DNA from: Atriophallophorus winterbourni
Taxonomy: Eukaryota; Platyhelminthes; Trematoda; Plagiorchiida; Microphallidae
DNA length: 64,000 nucleotides
NCBI GenBank assembly: GCA_013407085.1
Contig: JACCGJ010005463.1
Coordinates: 1-64,000, forward strand
Direction: 5' to 3'
In this document: positions 23,046 to 33,857 of the stretch, one piece after another
Numbering within the stretch: the first letter of the stretch is position 1
Layout: each line of letters begins with the position of its first letter
Made by a program: the position numbers and the translations under genes
Notes under the pieces: generated by a model
What the model was told of the DNA's origin: nothing
Database searches by the model: none
What the model saw: the letters and a program-made list of their open reading frames with translations, nothing else

Positions 23046-25693
23046 TAGCTGCTAACATTCCCCATCTGTTTTCGTTACCGAACCAGATTATATTTGAAAC
23101 GATATAATGAAATTTTTCCCAAACTTCAATTCATGGATATATGAATTATGTTGTCAAGCCTTTCAATGATGCCTACATTTGCTTTGTACCGGATGGAGGT
23201 GTTTTGCATTACGTTTTGGTGTTCATATCTGGTACACTGCACTTCCCTTATCTCCAGTGTGATGCTAATCATTGTATGGATAGCCGATGTGTAACCAAAT
23301 TTATTTTCCCAACTTTTGTCAGTGAATATTTTTCACTTCGGTGTGGTGCGGTTTTGAATCAGAGGCAACTGTGGCGGCGAGGTTATGACATAACTGCATC
23401 ACAAGTATATCGATAACCCCTGAGCATTACACATTTCAAATGAACATCGCATGAGATCTCAGTAGAATGTCGTACTTGATGTTTCACATAACGAATGTCT
23501 AGATTCAATTGAAACATTCACGTCTAGAATAACTCATGGCAATAGGATAAAAACTTGCACTAGTCGGAAAGCGTCAACTCGCTCACCTGCTAGACCTACG
23601 CTGACAAATACGAAGGTAGAACCACTGTACATGATGTCCAGACATTTTCCGACAAATTATTTATTCAGATTTTTACATTTTTGACATTCAATCGATCGTT
23701 TTGATTAAGTAAGCATAAACCGGTAATTAGTAATACCGTGAGGGCACTAGCCAACAGCTGGCGCCAACCATGTTGTATTTTCCTACCAATACATAAACAC
23801 CACAAATTTATTATTCGTTGCCAGAGTACGACAAAAGAATTGAAGGTGGGTATTTTCCGTTTGGAGAATAAATAATTTGCAACGAGGTAAAATTATATTG
23901 ATTAACTTGTGAAAATGCAGCCGAAACATTATCCTATATGTTCAATTCGTGTGACCATCTTCTTAAGAAATGGCGAAATCCTCTCCTAAATAAAGATCAT
24001 TCTCTTCTCGATATCGATTCAATTTATTTTACGAAATCGTAACAGATCAAAAAACATTGCTTGTACACAGTCAATTTGTATACGCATCTTATCAAATATT
24101 TTATCAGAGTTATACGAGAGATTTTAGCGGAAATCTGCAACAGCTAAAAAGAAATAGCTTCAGATATACAATTTGTTTCCGCTGCGGTAAATTACGCGAT
24201 ATTTTGGTTATATTTTCGTTCTTGTATAATACCGAGCTTCGGTAAAATTTAGTAGTGAAACTTGACAAAAAACGTTTATTTCAATAAAATCGTTTTCATG
24301 AAAATAATCTTACAAACATAAAGACAGTAAAATTATTGATTTCAATTGTAACAGGAACCCAGCAGATTATTCTCCATGGACGTCTCATTTATCATAGAAC
24401 TAAATATTCGACCCCCATTGTAGTTTCATACAAATATCGATACTTCAAAATATGAAGAAATTTAATAAATAATGCATTTGAAAACTTTTCGAAATATAGA
24501 GTATGTAACTTTATGAATGAGATCTGGTTAAGAAATGAAGACTATCTTGAACAAATGCCTCAGCTGCATCCATTTCCATTACACTATCTAATAGAATGGC
24601 GAATCTAAATCAGAACATACATAGCATCCTCAACGAAACATTTGTAATAGATAGTCTAATATTTAGACATCATGAGGTGTCCCACAGGAACAGGGTAAAT
24701 TATTGGAATAATCTACAGAGTGCAGAGCAAAGAAGCTTGTTGCCGGAACATTTTTAAGTGCAAAATCCAACTAATTGCATTCCGGAAACTTTCCAGTGTG
24801 TTATATGTATGAATAACGTAAAACATTTTTTTTCCTTCTTCAGGATTGAGAGAAAAAATGGAGGTACGTCGCCATAGCATTTTTCTATCACCAGAAACTG
24901 TTGGTCATTATTTACATTGTACACCAAATCACACATTGTATCAAATTATACAATCACGAAATAATTACATGAGACCTCGATGGAACTATCGTAAACCAGC
25001 CAGGATTTAAGATTTAAAAATAAATTTCGCGCGTTTCGGTTTGAATGATCAGTGGTGAGTGTAAACACTCAAAACAAAATCAACATATATAAATGGAAGT
25101 TGCTGATGTTTGATGCGAGCAAAATCTGCATTGCTCGCTAGTCGATACTCATTCCTACAATATTCATATGCCAAATAAGTGCTACAAATTTGATGATATG
25201 ATAAATATAAATAAACCAAATTCACGTAATATCTAACTGCTTCGGAAATAACCACATCAAGGCTATATGGTATTAAAGTATGGTATGTATTACAGTTTGC
25301 AGTGGCTTTAAGGGAAACATTCTGAATTTTCGGCGTGAGCGGAATTCTCAATTATAGGCTTTGTAGCACTAGTTTTTGGGCTATATATTAGTTTAAGTAA
25401 ACATCAACAGTAGGCTGAAGTTTGAACTGCAGCCATAAAATTGTTATTTCATCAATATTACTTGAATGGTTGACATCATAGATGCTTCAAATGTTGACGC
25501 CTGAGTATTTCGTTCGTTTATACGTTTGGCTTTGATGTATCGCAGGATTAGGTGCTTCAAATTCAACACCGTTTCCATACTATGAGTTATTCCAACTGTG
25601 TTGTTACGTAAGCAGTTGAATCGTATGACGGAATTATTCGGAATGAATATTTGTGTTAGTGGTTCTCAGTCATTAGATACCCATCTAACGGAG
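23046..25693. other. AT-rich sequence, no gene seen
   Basis: No coding domain, LTR or repeat unit is recognised in about 2.6 kb left of the G1 element. Confidence 0.45.
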
Positions 25694-25889
25694 TGTAAGG
25701 AATTGAATTGTATTGAATTGAATAACCAACCCAAGAATGGAAGTGAGAACAAAGGACGCTCACACGTTTCACAGTATGTATTAATTAATGTAGGTTCTAC
25801 AAAGAGAACTTGAATAACAGTATTATTGATTATTGTTGAATGAATGATGATGAATGATTGAATATTATTTATCGTTAATCGAACAGTCA
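25694..25889 (-). repeat. 3' LTR of G1
   Basis: Runs TGACTGTTCG...TTACA on the minus strand. It matches 30832-31027 closely and includes the AT-rich repeat ATTGATTATTGTTGAATG. Confidence 0.8.
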
Positions 25890-25899
25890 CCGCATCCAC

Positions 25900-28800
25900 C
25901 GCGGTTTGCGAATGATCTTGGGTTTTTATAATCCCGGTCCGGCTTGTTCAACAAGCGTTGTGATGTTCCTAACAGTCTCACCGATTCAGCATCTTCAGAT
26001 GTATCTGTATTTCTGTAGGTAATTTGATCCACGTGACGACTATGCATTGAGCCATCATCAAGTTCCATGCATTTAATAATGTTGTCATACACGATACCAG
26101 AGCTCGGTCGGAAATCATTACCAGGATGAATTAAAAATCCCAGACACAGCAGATTTGATCTCAGGGATCTTGCTTTGCATGACACAGCTCGAGTTTTTCC
26201 GGTAGTTGCGTGTGTACAATTCCGATATTACAATAAAAAATTTTCAACAAATGGAATAAGTTCGTCAATTGTAATAGGTGCACAAGAAGTGATTGCCCGC
26301 TTTAAGTTACTAACAAATCTTTCCGCCAATCCATTTGATTGTGGATGACGAGGTGCAGTGAAAAAATGTCGACAACCAGGAGAATGTAATCATTGTGTAA
26401 CACCTGCAGCAGGAAATGGCTGTCATTATCAATAACAACTGAAATAGGAACTTCTTCGCGGCTGAATTCTTTTCGCAGTGCAAGCATAGTAAACCTAATG
26501 TTCGGTTTCTGCGTCCAAGAAAACCTTCGAGCCCATCTGAATATAAATCGATCACGACCAATGTATAGTACTTGTTTAAAAATGGTCCATAATAATCAAC
26601 ACGAATGCGCTGCCAAGCTCCACATTCCAATGTCCATGGTGTCCATTTGGATAGTTGTCGGAAAACTTTATGATGACAAGCTTCGCAAAAAATAGCAGTT
26701 CTGCATATGTCCGCGTCTAATTCAGGTCCCCAGCATAAACGTCTGGCTAAAGACTTCATTATTTCTATTCCAAGATGTACAGCTTTACGCAAAGTGGACG
26801 GTATAATGATTCTACCATTCAAGCATAACATACCATCAGGAGTCATTGAGTGTTCATCTCGTCTAGTAAAATATGATGGAAATTCCCTATGAATATGTGA
26901 ATTCCATCCTTTCTTCAAAGCAGTAAAAATAGCAGAAGAGAAACGTTTCGTGTCACGAATTACCAAATGACGACTGACAGGAATTGATTGCACCATAAGA
27001 GAATCAAAAGTATCATCGTGTTTCGAATCTGCTAGTGACTGACGTGACAGGTAATCTACATGTTGAATTTATTTACCACTTCGATGTTCAATTGCATAAT
27101 CATAAGCACTGAGTGCTATGCTCCATCGTTTAACCATTGTGGCAGTACTTTTCGAAATAGATTTACCTGGATCGTATATGAATTTTAAGGCTTCATGGTC
27201 CGTAACAATGATGGAACGAAGACGAAACAGGAATTTGTGCAAACGGTAAATAGCCCAATAGACAGCTAAAGCTTCAATGAGTGTTTGAGCATAACCCTTT
27301 TCAGCAGCAGTTAGCCTGCTAGAAACGCAAATTACTGGATGTCCATTTTGCTCGAGAACAGCACCAATACCGTCGTGGGGTGCATCATTAATTACTTAGG
27401 AATAAATTTTGGGACTAAATAGACGAAGAACTTAATTTGACTTCAGAAAGTATAATATGCTGCAAAAACAATGTTCATGTTTATCAGTCCACACAAAAGT
27501 TTCTGTTGATGGAAGTGAAAATAATGGTGAAGCTTATACACTGAAATTTGGAATGAACCACGAACAGTATTGTAATGCACCGATGAAAGATTTCAATTTT
27601 GTCATGTACTTTAGAGACTCAGCATTCGTCATTGGGAGTAAACGGTTATCTTGTTTATAACCATTACCATCAACAATGTATTCAACGCATTCAAAATTCG
27701 AAACAGAAAACAAACACCTTTTCGGATTAACAGCAACATTCAAGAGGTGAATCTACGAAACAATTCTGATAAACGTTCATCATGAAGAGATCGTGTTGAC
27801 GCATGCACGATAAAAACATCCTGATATACTTTAACTACAACCATATCACGAGTAATGTCATTTATGACTTGTCGCAATATAGCAGGAGAATTTCACAAAT
27901 GAAAAGGTAAAAATTTGTACCGAAATAGACCAAACGGTGTATTGATAGAAGTTAATATTAAAGACTGTTCGGTCAACGGTATTTGTAGATAAGCGTCTTT
28001 AAAATCAATCGTCGAGAAGAATTTTGATCCCGTCTATTTATTCAAAATATCTTCGGGTTCGAATGTCGTGCATGTTTGCTTTAACAATCTAGTATTTAAT
28101 GTAAGACGATAATCGCGGCAAATCCTCGGGGTCTTCCCATCAAACTTCAACGGTGTGGCAAAAGGTTTGCCCCAAGCAGAGGACTCAAACTTTTTAATAA
28201 TACCTTTAGAACATAGATCTTTCAAAGCTTTTTCGACAGGTTCTCAGAGTCCATATGGAATAAGGCGACGTTTAAGAAACACAGGGTTTTCTTCTAAGTC
28301 AAGAGAAATTAAGGAATTATCATTCTATCAGTTGCTTGCGAAAATTTAATTATGAGATTCTTCAATTCTGATGTGTCTTCGGACGATATCTAGAGATATA
28401 GACTGAGTTTAAGAGCTTGCAGTTCCCTCAGACTGAGAATAGATGGACCGGTTTCAATAACAATGAATCTACACGTAGCAGCATTATTTTCTTCTCGGAT
28501 GGACATCATACACGATCGAACGACAGGAATAGCATGCTCAGTAATGCCCTTAATTGGGAGGTTAGTAGGTTGGATTTTCGCATTAGAAGCAAACTGTGTC
28601 AGATCTCTCTGAGTAACAATCGATTCAACTCTACCTGTATCAAGAATCGAATCTAATAATGCGCCACTAGAAACACAAGAAATGATTTTACGAATGTGGC
28701 TATAATCGCAAGATGTCACGCCCAAAGATATTTCATCATTAACATCGCTAACCCCAGCGTTTTTCGAATCGGTCCATTACGTTTTAGGAGTTTGAAAAAC

Positions 28801-28960
28801 GGATTGAATATGATCAGTTTTTCCGCACTTGTGACATCTGGCTTGATGGAATCGGCAAGTGTGGCGTGAGTGCAGTCTGCCGCATGACGCACATTTCCCA
28901 ATTTTGATTGAATTTGAATGGTTATCAGTTACACGTCGATAATTCGGTTGATAGTTTAGC
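25900..28960 (-). pseudogene. G1 gag zinc knuckles, protease, RT, RNase H and integrase, decayed
   Basis: Minus-strand order: knuckle region CASCGRLHSRHTC then CHKCGKTDH (about 28880-28800); a protease-like ILDTGRVESIV with the DTG active site (about 28640); RT blocks FSTIDFKDAYLQIPL (about 28010) and VKVYQDVFIV (about 27830). RNase H shows EALAVYWAIYRLHKFLF and TDHEALKFIYDP (27300-27170). Integrase shows CEACHHKVFRQLSKW and RVDYYGPFLNKYYTLVVID (26690-26540). The RT box reads YQDV instead of YQDD, so one catalytic aspartate is lost. The order and the double knuckle fit K02A2.6-type gypsy. Confidence 0.75.
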
Positions 28961-29026
28961 TGTTAACCTGTTATATCATTCTTCGCTCTTTCACGTTCGT
29001 GTATGTGAAACATGACAGAACTTGTG

Positions 29027-29356
29027 GTGGTTCAGGCTACGTGAAATTACAATATGTATGTAAAAAGTAAAAAGGTAACCACTCACACTAATTCTTCGAT
29101 TGAATTGGAAACGATTCTCCCCAGCTTGACAATTGACTATTCCGGTCCAAACGTCAAAGTATTATCACCGCGGTAAATCCAAGAATTAGGTGCGGCTGAA
29201 ATATGGAGCGGTCCTTTTATAGCAGGCAAGCAATCTTTCCACAATCCACAGTCAGAACTCCAAGCACGCAGTACGGGTATCAAGGGAGTTGAGAAGGGCA
29301 ACTCCGAGCAAACGAAAATTTATACTCGTAAAATCCGGGTACAATTCAAAAAGAGT
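29027..29356 (-). repeat. Truncated LTR of G2
   Basis: Matches 15691-16020 and 16335-16664, starting at TGTGGTGG on the plus strand. The remaining LTR bases are replaced by RNase H coding sequence. Confidence 0.8.
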
Positions 29357-30310
29357 CAGAGTTGTCGCCTGCTCAAGGGCGGATTTAAGCGCGTCAAAAG
29401 CTTCGATCGCTTGTTGGTTCATTGAAAAATTTCTTTCTTTGCAGCGAAGTAAATCTGTAAGCGGTTGAGCTAACTTCCCGCAATGAGGAATGAATCGTCT
29501 ATAGTAGTTAACTAGGCCCAAAAATCGGCGCAACTGGCGGATTGAACTCGGGCATGGATAATCGCGGATGGCAGAGACTTTCTGTTCAGCGGGTTTAATT
29601 CCGGTGGAATCGATGCGGTGACCGAGAAAGTCTAGTGTTTCCACATGGAAGATGCATTTATCTGGATTCACGACAATCCCATACTGAGATAGGCCCTGAA
29701 AAACCTCTCGAAGATGATCAACATGTTCTTTCGATGTGTTGCTAGCAATTAGCACGTCATCAATATAAACGTATACGAAGGGCAATCCATTAAATACTTG
29801 ATCCATAAAACGCTGGAAACTTTGTGCTGTATTTCGGAGGCCAAATGGCATTCGTACGAATTCATATAAGCCAAATGGTGTCGTGACAGCCGTTTTAGGG
29901 ATATCTTCCTTCGCAACGGGTATTTGGTGATAGGCGCGTACTAGGTCAAGCTTCGAGAACACGGTTTTTCCGTTTAGGGACGCCGTAAAATCGTGGATGT
30001 GTTGAATAGGATAACGGTCCGGTACCTGTTAAGCGATTAAGTGCCCCATAATCTCCGCATGGGCGCCACGTATCTGCGGTACTTTTTTCAACCATATGTA
30101 GTGGAGAAGCCCATGGTGCGGTCGACGGGCGGATGATTCCTAGCGCCAACATATGTTCAAACTCTTGTTTGGCGATCGCCAGTTTGTTTGGAGCTAGTCT
30201 ACGTTGTTTGGCAAAAACTGGAGGGCCACGAGTGACAATGTGGTGTTCGACCTGGTGTTTGACCACAAACCTTCTGCTGGTGATAAATCTGTCGTTGCTA
30301 CACGCGCATC
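29357..30310 (-). pseudogene. G2 reverse transcriptase
   Basis: Blocks: VEHHIVTRGPPVFAKQRRLA, LGIIRPSTAPWASPLHMV, WRPCGDYGALNR, then a one-base frameshift near 30025, and [30 protein letters not shown] and the intact catalytic YIDD in [13 protein letters not shown] (about 29770). LDFLGHRI and [18 protein letters not shown] follow. It ends in the RNase H start at the LTR fusion. This is a standard gypsy RT related to the trematode Gulliver/Boudicca type (family recall only). Confidence 0.8.
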
Positions 30311-30831
30311 TTGATACTGTTCGCAATGAGCTCGAACATCTTTAAAAGAAGGTTTTGGCAGTTTTGAGAGCTAATTTAGCAAAACATGGTCATTTATTTC
30401 AGTGATCAGGCGATCTTTCAATTGCAATTCTAACAAGTCACCGATATAGCATTTCGCTGCTTGAATTAACAATAGTAGAATAAAATCGCGAAATCATCGA
30501 TTGGGCATGCACACCATTGAATGAAATTCTGCATGAACAGTTGCTTCAAAATGTACAGGCTTCATATGTTGCAATAAAAGCATCTTTAGCGTTTCGCATG
30601 GAAGAGTAATAGGACAATCCGGATAGGATAAATTCTTGATTAACGTATAAGCAAATTTTCCGATTAAATTTAGAAAATGAACAGACTTTTAATCATTTTC
30701 TGCTTCCGGCCTTGTCATTCACCTAAGTTTGAATCTTTCCAAATAGTCTTCAATTTCTCGGGCATTTGCATTTATGTCGAGAGGTTCCAAAATTGAATTT
30801 GCCATGAAGAATTGCTGTGCGCGACACCAAA
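30311..30831 (-). pseudogene. G1 gag 5' part
   Basis: Right after the 5' LTR, TGGTGTCGCGCACAGC serves as a plausible primer-binding site. MANSILEPLDINANAREIEDY opens gag, with later blocks LLLQHMKPVHFEATVHAEF and LKDRLITEINDH in other frames. It resembles K02A2.6-type Gag and is broken by stops and frameshifts. Confidence 0.6.
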
Positions 30832-31027
30832 TGTAATGAATTGAATTGTATTGAATTAAGTAACCAACCAAAGAATAGAAGTGAAAACAAAAGACGCTCA
30901 CTTGTTCCACAGAATGTAATAATTAATGTAGGTTTCACAAAGAGAACCTGAATAACAGTATTATTGATTATTGTTGAATGAATGATGATGAATGATTGAA
31001 TATTATTGATCGGTAATCGAACAGTCA
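30832..31027 (-). repeat. 5' LTR of G1
   Basis: Direct-repeat partner of 25694-25889, also 196 bp. Confidence 0.8.
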
Positions 31028-32738
31028 CCACTCGGAGTCAGGTTGCTCAAGATCGAATTGATGACATTGTGAATAAATGTTTCGAATCGCTGATCGAATG
31101 TTGACTTTTATAACATTTATTTAGGCTTGGTTGTTGAGTTACTATCTGACAAACAACAAAATATCCTCGATTTTTAACAATCAACACTGGTCACAAATCG
31201 GCATCTGAGAAGGTTGAGAAATATATGACATTAATCTCCTGTATGTTATGCGTCCGTTATGGTTGCAAAACGTCAGAGGAGGCGTCGAAAATTGACCTAT
31301 GCTATCGATTTTCAATAATTCAATACGAGTATACTGATTAATTCAACGAATTAAGGTTGTACCTGAGAATATTTAATTAATTATCAAAGCATTTCCAATC
31401 ATGGTTTTCATAGTGTTCTTAGGAAACGTTTAGTCAGATGTTCTCTTCCCTTTAACTCGAAGGACTGTGGTTAGAGTATTACTGTGAGCTAATTACCTTG
31501 CACCCAATGACTAAGCATCTCGATGATAACTGCTTATGAATTTGATTGATTTGTTTTACGTTATGTCGCTAATAGAGAAATCAATCAATGATCGCGCCCT
31601 AGAATTATCAATCAGCAACTGACAAATCAATAAATCCATTAATCAATCACTATATCCCTCTAACCATCCATCTCACTATCTATCCATTTATCTAACTATC
31701 TATTTATCTATCCATCTATTTATGTTTATATATATATATATATAAATATCATCAACTTTTCGTTCTATTCCAATTAATAAAGTTGTTTCTCATTCCAACA
31801 GTTTATCACCTATTCTTCAATGATTATTTCTTTATCATCAAAACATTTACTCATAATTCATGTTCTTCTTCTTTTTTTATCGCTGCATCTTTTTTGCGAT
31901 CATTATGCATTTTGATATGAAATATATTTATTTTCACTTTCACAGAAAATAATCATATATTTCGCAAGCAATGGGATTCCACTACCTCATCAATGATCAC
32001 AATAACTTTGAGTTACTTCCGTGACATTTCCTTTATTTTACACGGATTTTTGTCGGCTTTGTCTACGCTTATTTGTTTCAATAATTCGAACTTGCTTCCG
32101 CTTTTTCAATGTTTTGCAATCATTGATATCACTTTATAATGATCGAAAACGTTTTTCAGTCTAGTTGTTAACAGCTATGGCTACTAGAATCAGTTAAGTA
32201 ATTACTAAACAACATAGCTTTCAACGACAAGTTATAATATGTCACGATGCATCACGTTGGTTTATTATAAGCAGGAAATAGCTTCTAAGAAACAATATAT
32301 TATCAAGGAAATGTTTGAACTTTGAGACTTGTTATTTATTTGATTGATACAAGCGGACTGTTCGATACGACCAACATATACACACAATTGATAATTAATG
32401 AAACACGTGTGGTTAATTAAAATTTTATAAACTAGAAATCTTACATTACTCGCCTAAACGATTACAATACATGCGAATACTGATGGTAATATCCACCATG
32501 AATGAATGCAGAAAGCACAAATTCAGCGATAGAATTGATGAATATGGACTGCGAATAGTCATAACTACAAATGATTTTATAAAAAAAAGAATGTCACAAC
32601 TACTTCAGGCATTACACGTCTCACCAGATTTTCCACTTGGTCATCAATGCTACATTTGTTTGACAGAATTATTTTTATAAAATCTAACTCAAAACCACAT
32701 GAGAAAAAACAGTAAGTAAATTCAGGCGCTTATGGATG
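31028..32738. other. AT-rich sequence, no gene seen
   Basis: Nothing coding is recognised. It contains the simple repeat at 31665-31746. Confidence 0.45.
31665..31746. repeat. Microsatellite-like CTAT/CCAT and AT repeats
   Basis: Imperfect runs of TATC/CATC/TCTA followed by an (AT)n run at 31727-31746. Confidence 0.8.
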
Positions 32739-32965
32739 GCCAAAGTAATGTGTTGCTCACACACCCCGCTCTTACACACCACTGCCGATTTTTGACTGTT
32801 TGCCGTCATCAGATGGAGACAGTAGGATCAGTTTCGGTGTCCATAATACCACTGTTCCAAGGCACACGGCTCTTCATCCTACTGTCTCCACCTGATGGAT
32901 ACAAACAGCCATAAACCGATTGTGTTGTGTAAGTGCGTAGGGTTACGAGAAACACATTACTTTAG
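32739..32965. repeat. Foldback element, two inverted S repeats
   Basis: Left arm 32739-32828 and right arm 32876-32965 are reverse complements with scattered mismatches. The innermost part (GGAGACAGTAGGAT / ATCCTACTGTCTCC) is perfect, and the loop is 47 bases. Each arm is a full S unit, which occurs singly elsewhere in the window. Confidence 0.75.
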
Positions 32966-33394
32966 TAAGTGACTTCATTTAGTTGCGGGTCACGTCCGAA
33001 AATTAACATTATCATCTTTGCTTATTAGTAGGTTTTATAGGGAATTCATTTACACGCTATAGACTTCAAACCATTACCGTTTCTGCTGCTTGCAATATAA
33101 AGAAAATATCTCCCCAAACATATACAACTCACTCATCATACTACTTACGTAAGCCTTCTAAAAAACATACGTGGCGTTGACGAAAACTGACAACTGTCTA
33201 CATTTCACCGATCTAATTGAACTGACATCAATAAGTGCAGTGGTTTCATCGATACCAAGCAACAGCAAATGTCGCAACACATCTCCAGATAAAAATAAAA
33301 CTGCAACACCAAAACTCGTATCTCAACGTGTGGTAATGCATTCCTAAATCTTTCCTAAAATAAGTTCCTAATTTATTGATCTCTTGTTGTCGGC
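32966..33394. other. AT-rich sequence, no gene seen
   Basis: No feature is recognised between the foldback and the 3' end of the Rex3-like relic. Confidence 0.45.
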
Positions 33395-33729
33395 CTCCGT
33401 TGATCGATGTCGACCATGGATGTATATCACAATCGCATGAATTTTCATGTTCTACAGCTTTATGAATGACTAAGCATTCCGATTCGGGAGAAACAAGCTC
33501 TCCCTGCAGCGTTAGAAACGATAGTCAGAAATCGGTTGTATTGCATCAGTTGCACGCCGGCAGCATGAACTACGTTTCGCGGCCAAGAGATGTATCTGCT
33601 CCTCACCAGCTTGCAGACGACGCTTCACACAATGCCTCCAATGTAAGCCCTCAAGAGCAAGTTCTTCCCAACTCGCGAATTCAATGACAAGAGCTTTCAT
33701 ATCTATTTTGCAAACATTTTGCAATCAAG
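33395..33729 (-). pseudogene. RTE/Rex3-like ORF C-terminus (third piece of the split relic)
   Basis: On the minus strand, right after the C1 tail, the reading VCKIDMKALVIEFASWEEL and WRHCVKRRLQAGEEQIHLL matches the Rex3/RTE C-terminus (usual form VCKRDLK-L, W-E-LA-DR--WR, KRLQ-GE). The zinc finger region follows (33400-33560, same as 14445-14620). It continues the piece at 38718-39635 across the C1 insertion. Confidence 0.75.
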
Positions 33730-33745
33730 AATCAAGAATCAAGAT
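33723..33745 (-). repeat. 3' tandem tail of C1
   Basis: Minus strand: about three copies of ATTCTTG, the CR1-type 3' terminus. A relative with an AATCTTG unit closes the C' element at 45644-45666. Confidence 0.75.
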
Positions 33746-33857
33746 TTTATGGTGATAAAAAGCTAATGCTTTACACGAACCATTGGATGACAACCATTTC
33801 AAAATGAAAAATTTAATCAAAATCACATTGGTAATATTTTTCTGGGTTCGTGTTGCT

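Larger units (their letters stand above)
29027..30310 (-). mobile_element. Ty3/gypsy element G2 fragment inside G1 gag
   Basis: A second gypsy type lies inside the G1 gag region. It has RT and the start of RNase H, fused at 29356 to an LTR that lacks its first 46 or so bases. The LTR is the same as in the miniature element at 15691-16710. The 5' part is absent and the right edge (about 30275-30310) is approximate. Confidence 0.7.
25694..31027 (-). mobile_element. Ty3/gypsy element G1 (K02A2.6-like), interrupted by G2
   Basis: A pair of 196-bp direct repeats (TG...CA) bounds 5.3 kb. On the minus strand the order is 5' LTR, primer-binding site, gag start, then the G2 insertion, then gag zinc knuckles, protease, RT, RNase H, integrase and 3' LTR. 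Pol is full of frameshifts and stops. CGGAG occurs at the left edge (25689-25693) and again 5 bases past the right LTR, which is suggestive but not an exact target duplication. Confidence 0.8.

Noticed and set aside
23141..23416. 91-codon plus-strand ORF as a gene
   Set aside because: No domain, no repeat support and no family resemblance; length is within chance in this composition.
25689..31037. CGGAG as target-site duplication of G1
   Set aside because: The right copy is 5 bases beyond the LTR end, so it is not an exact flanking duplication.
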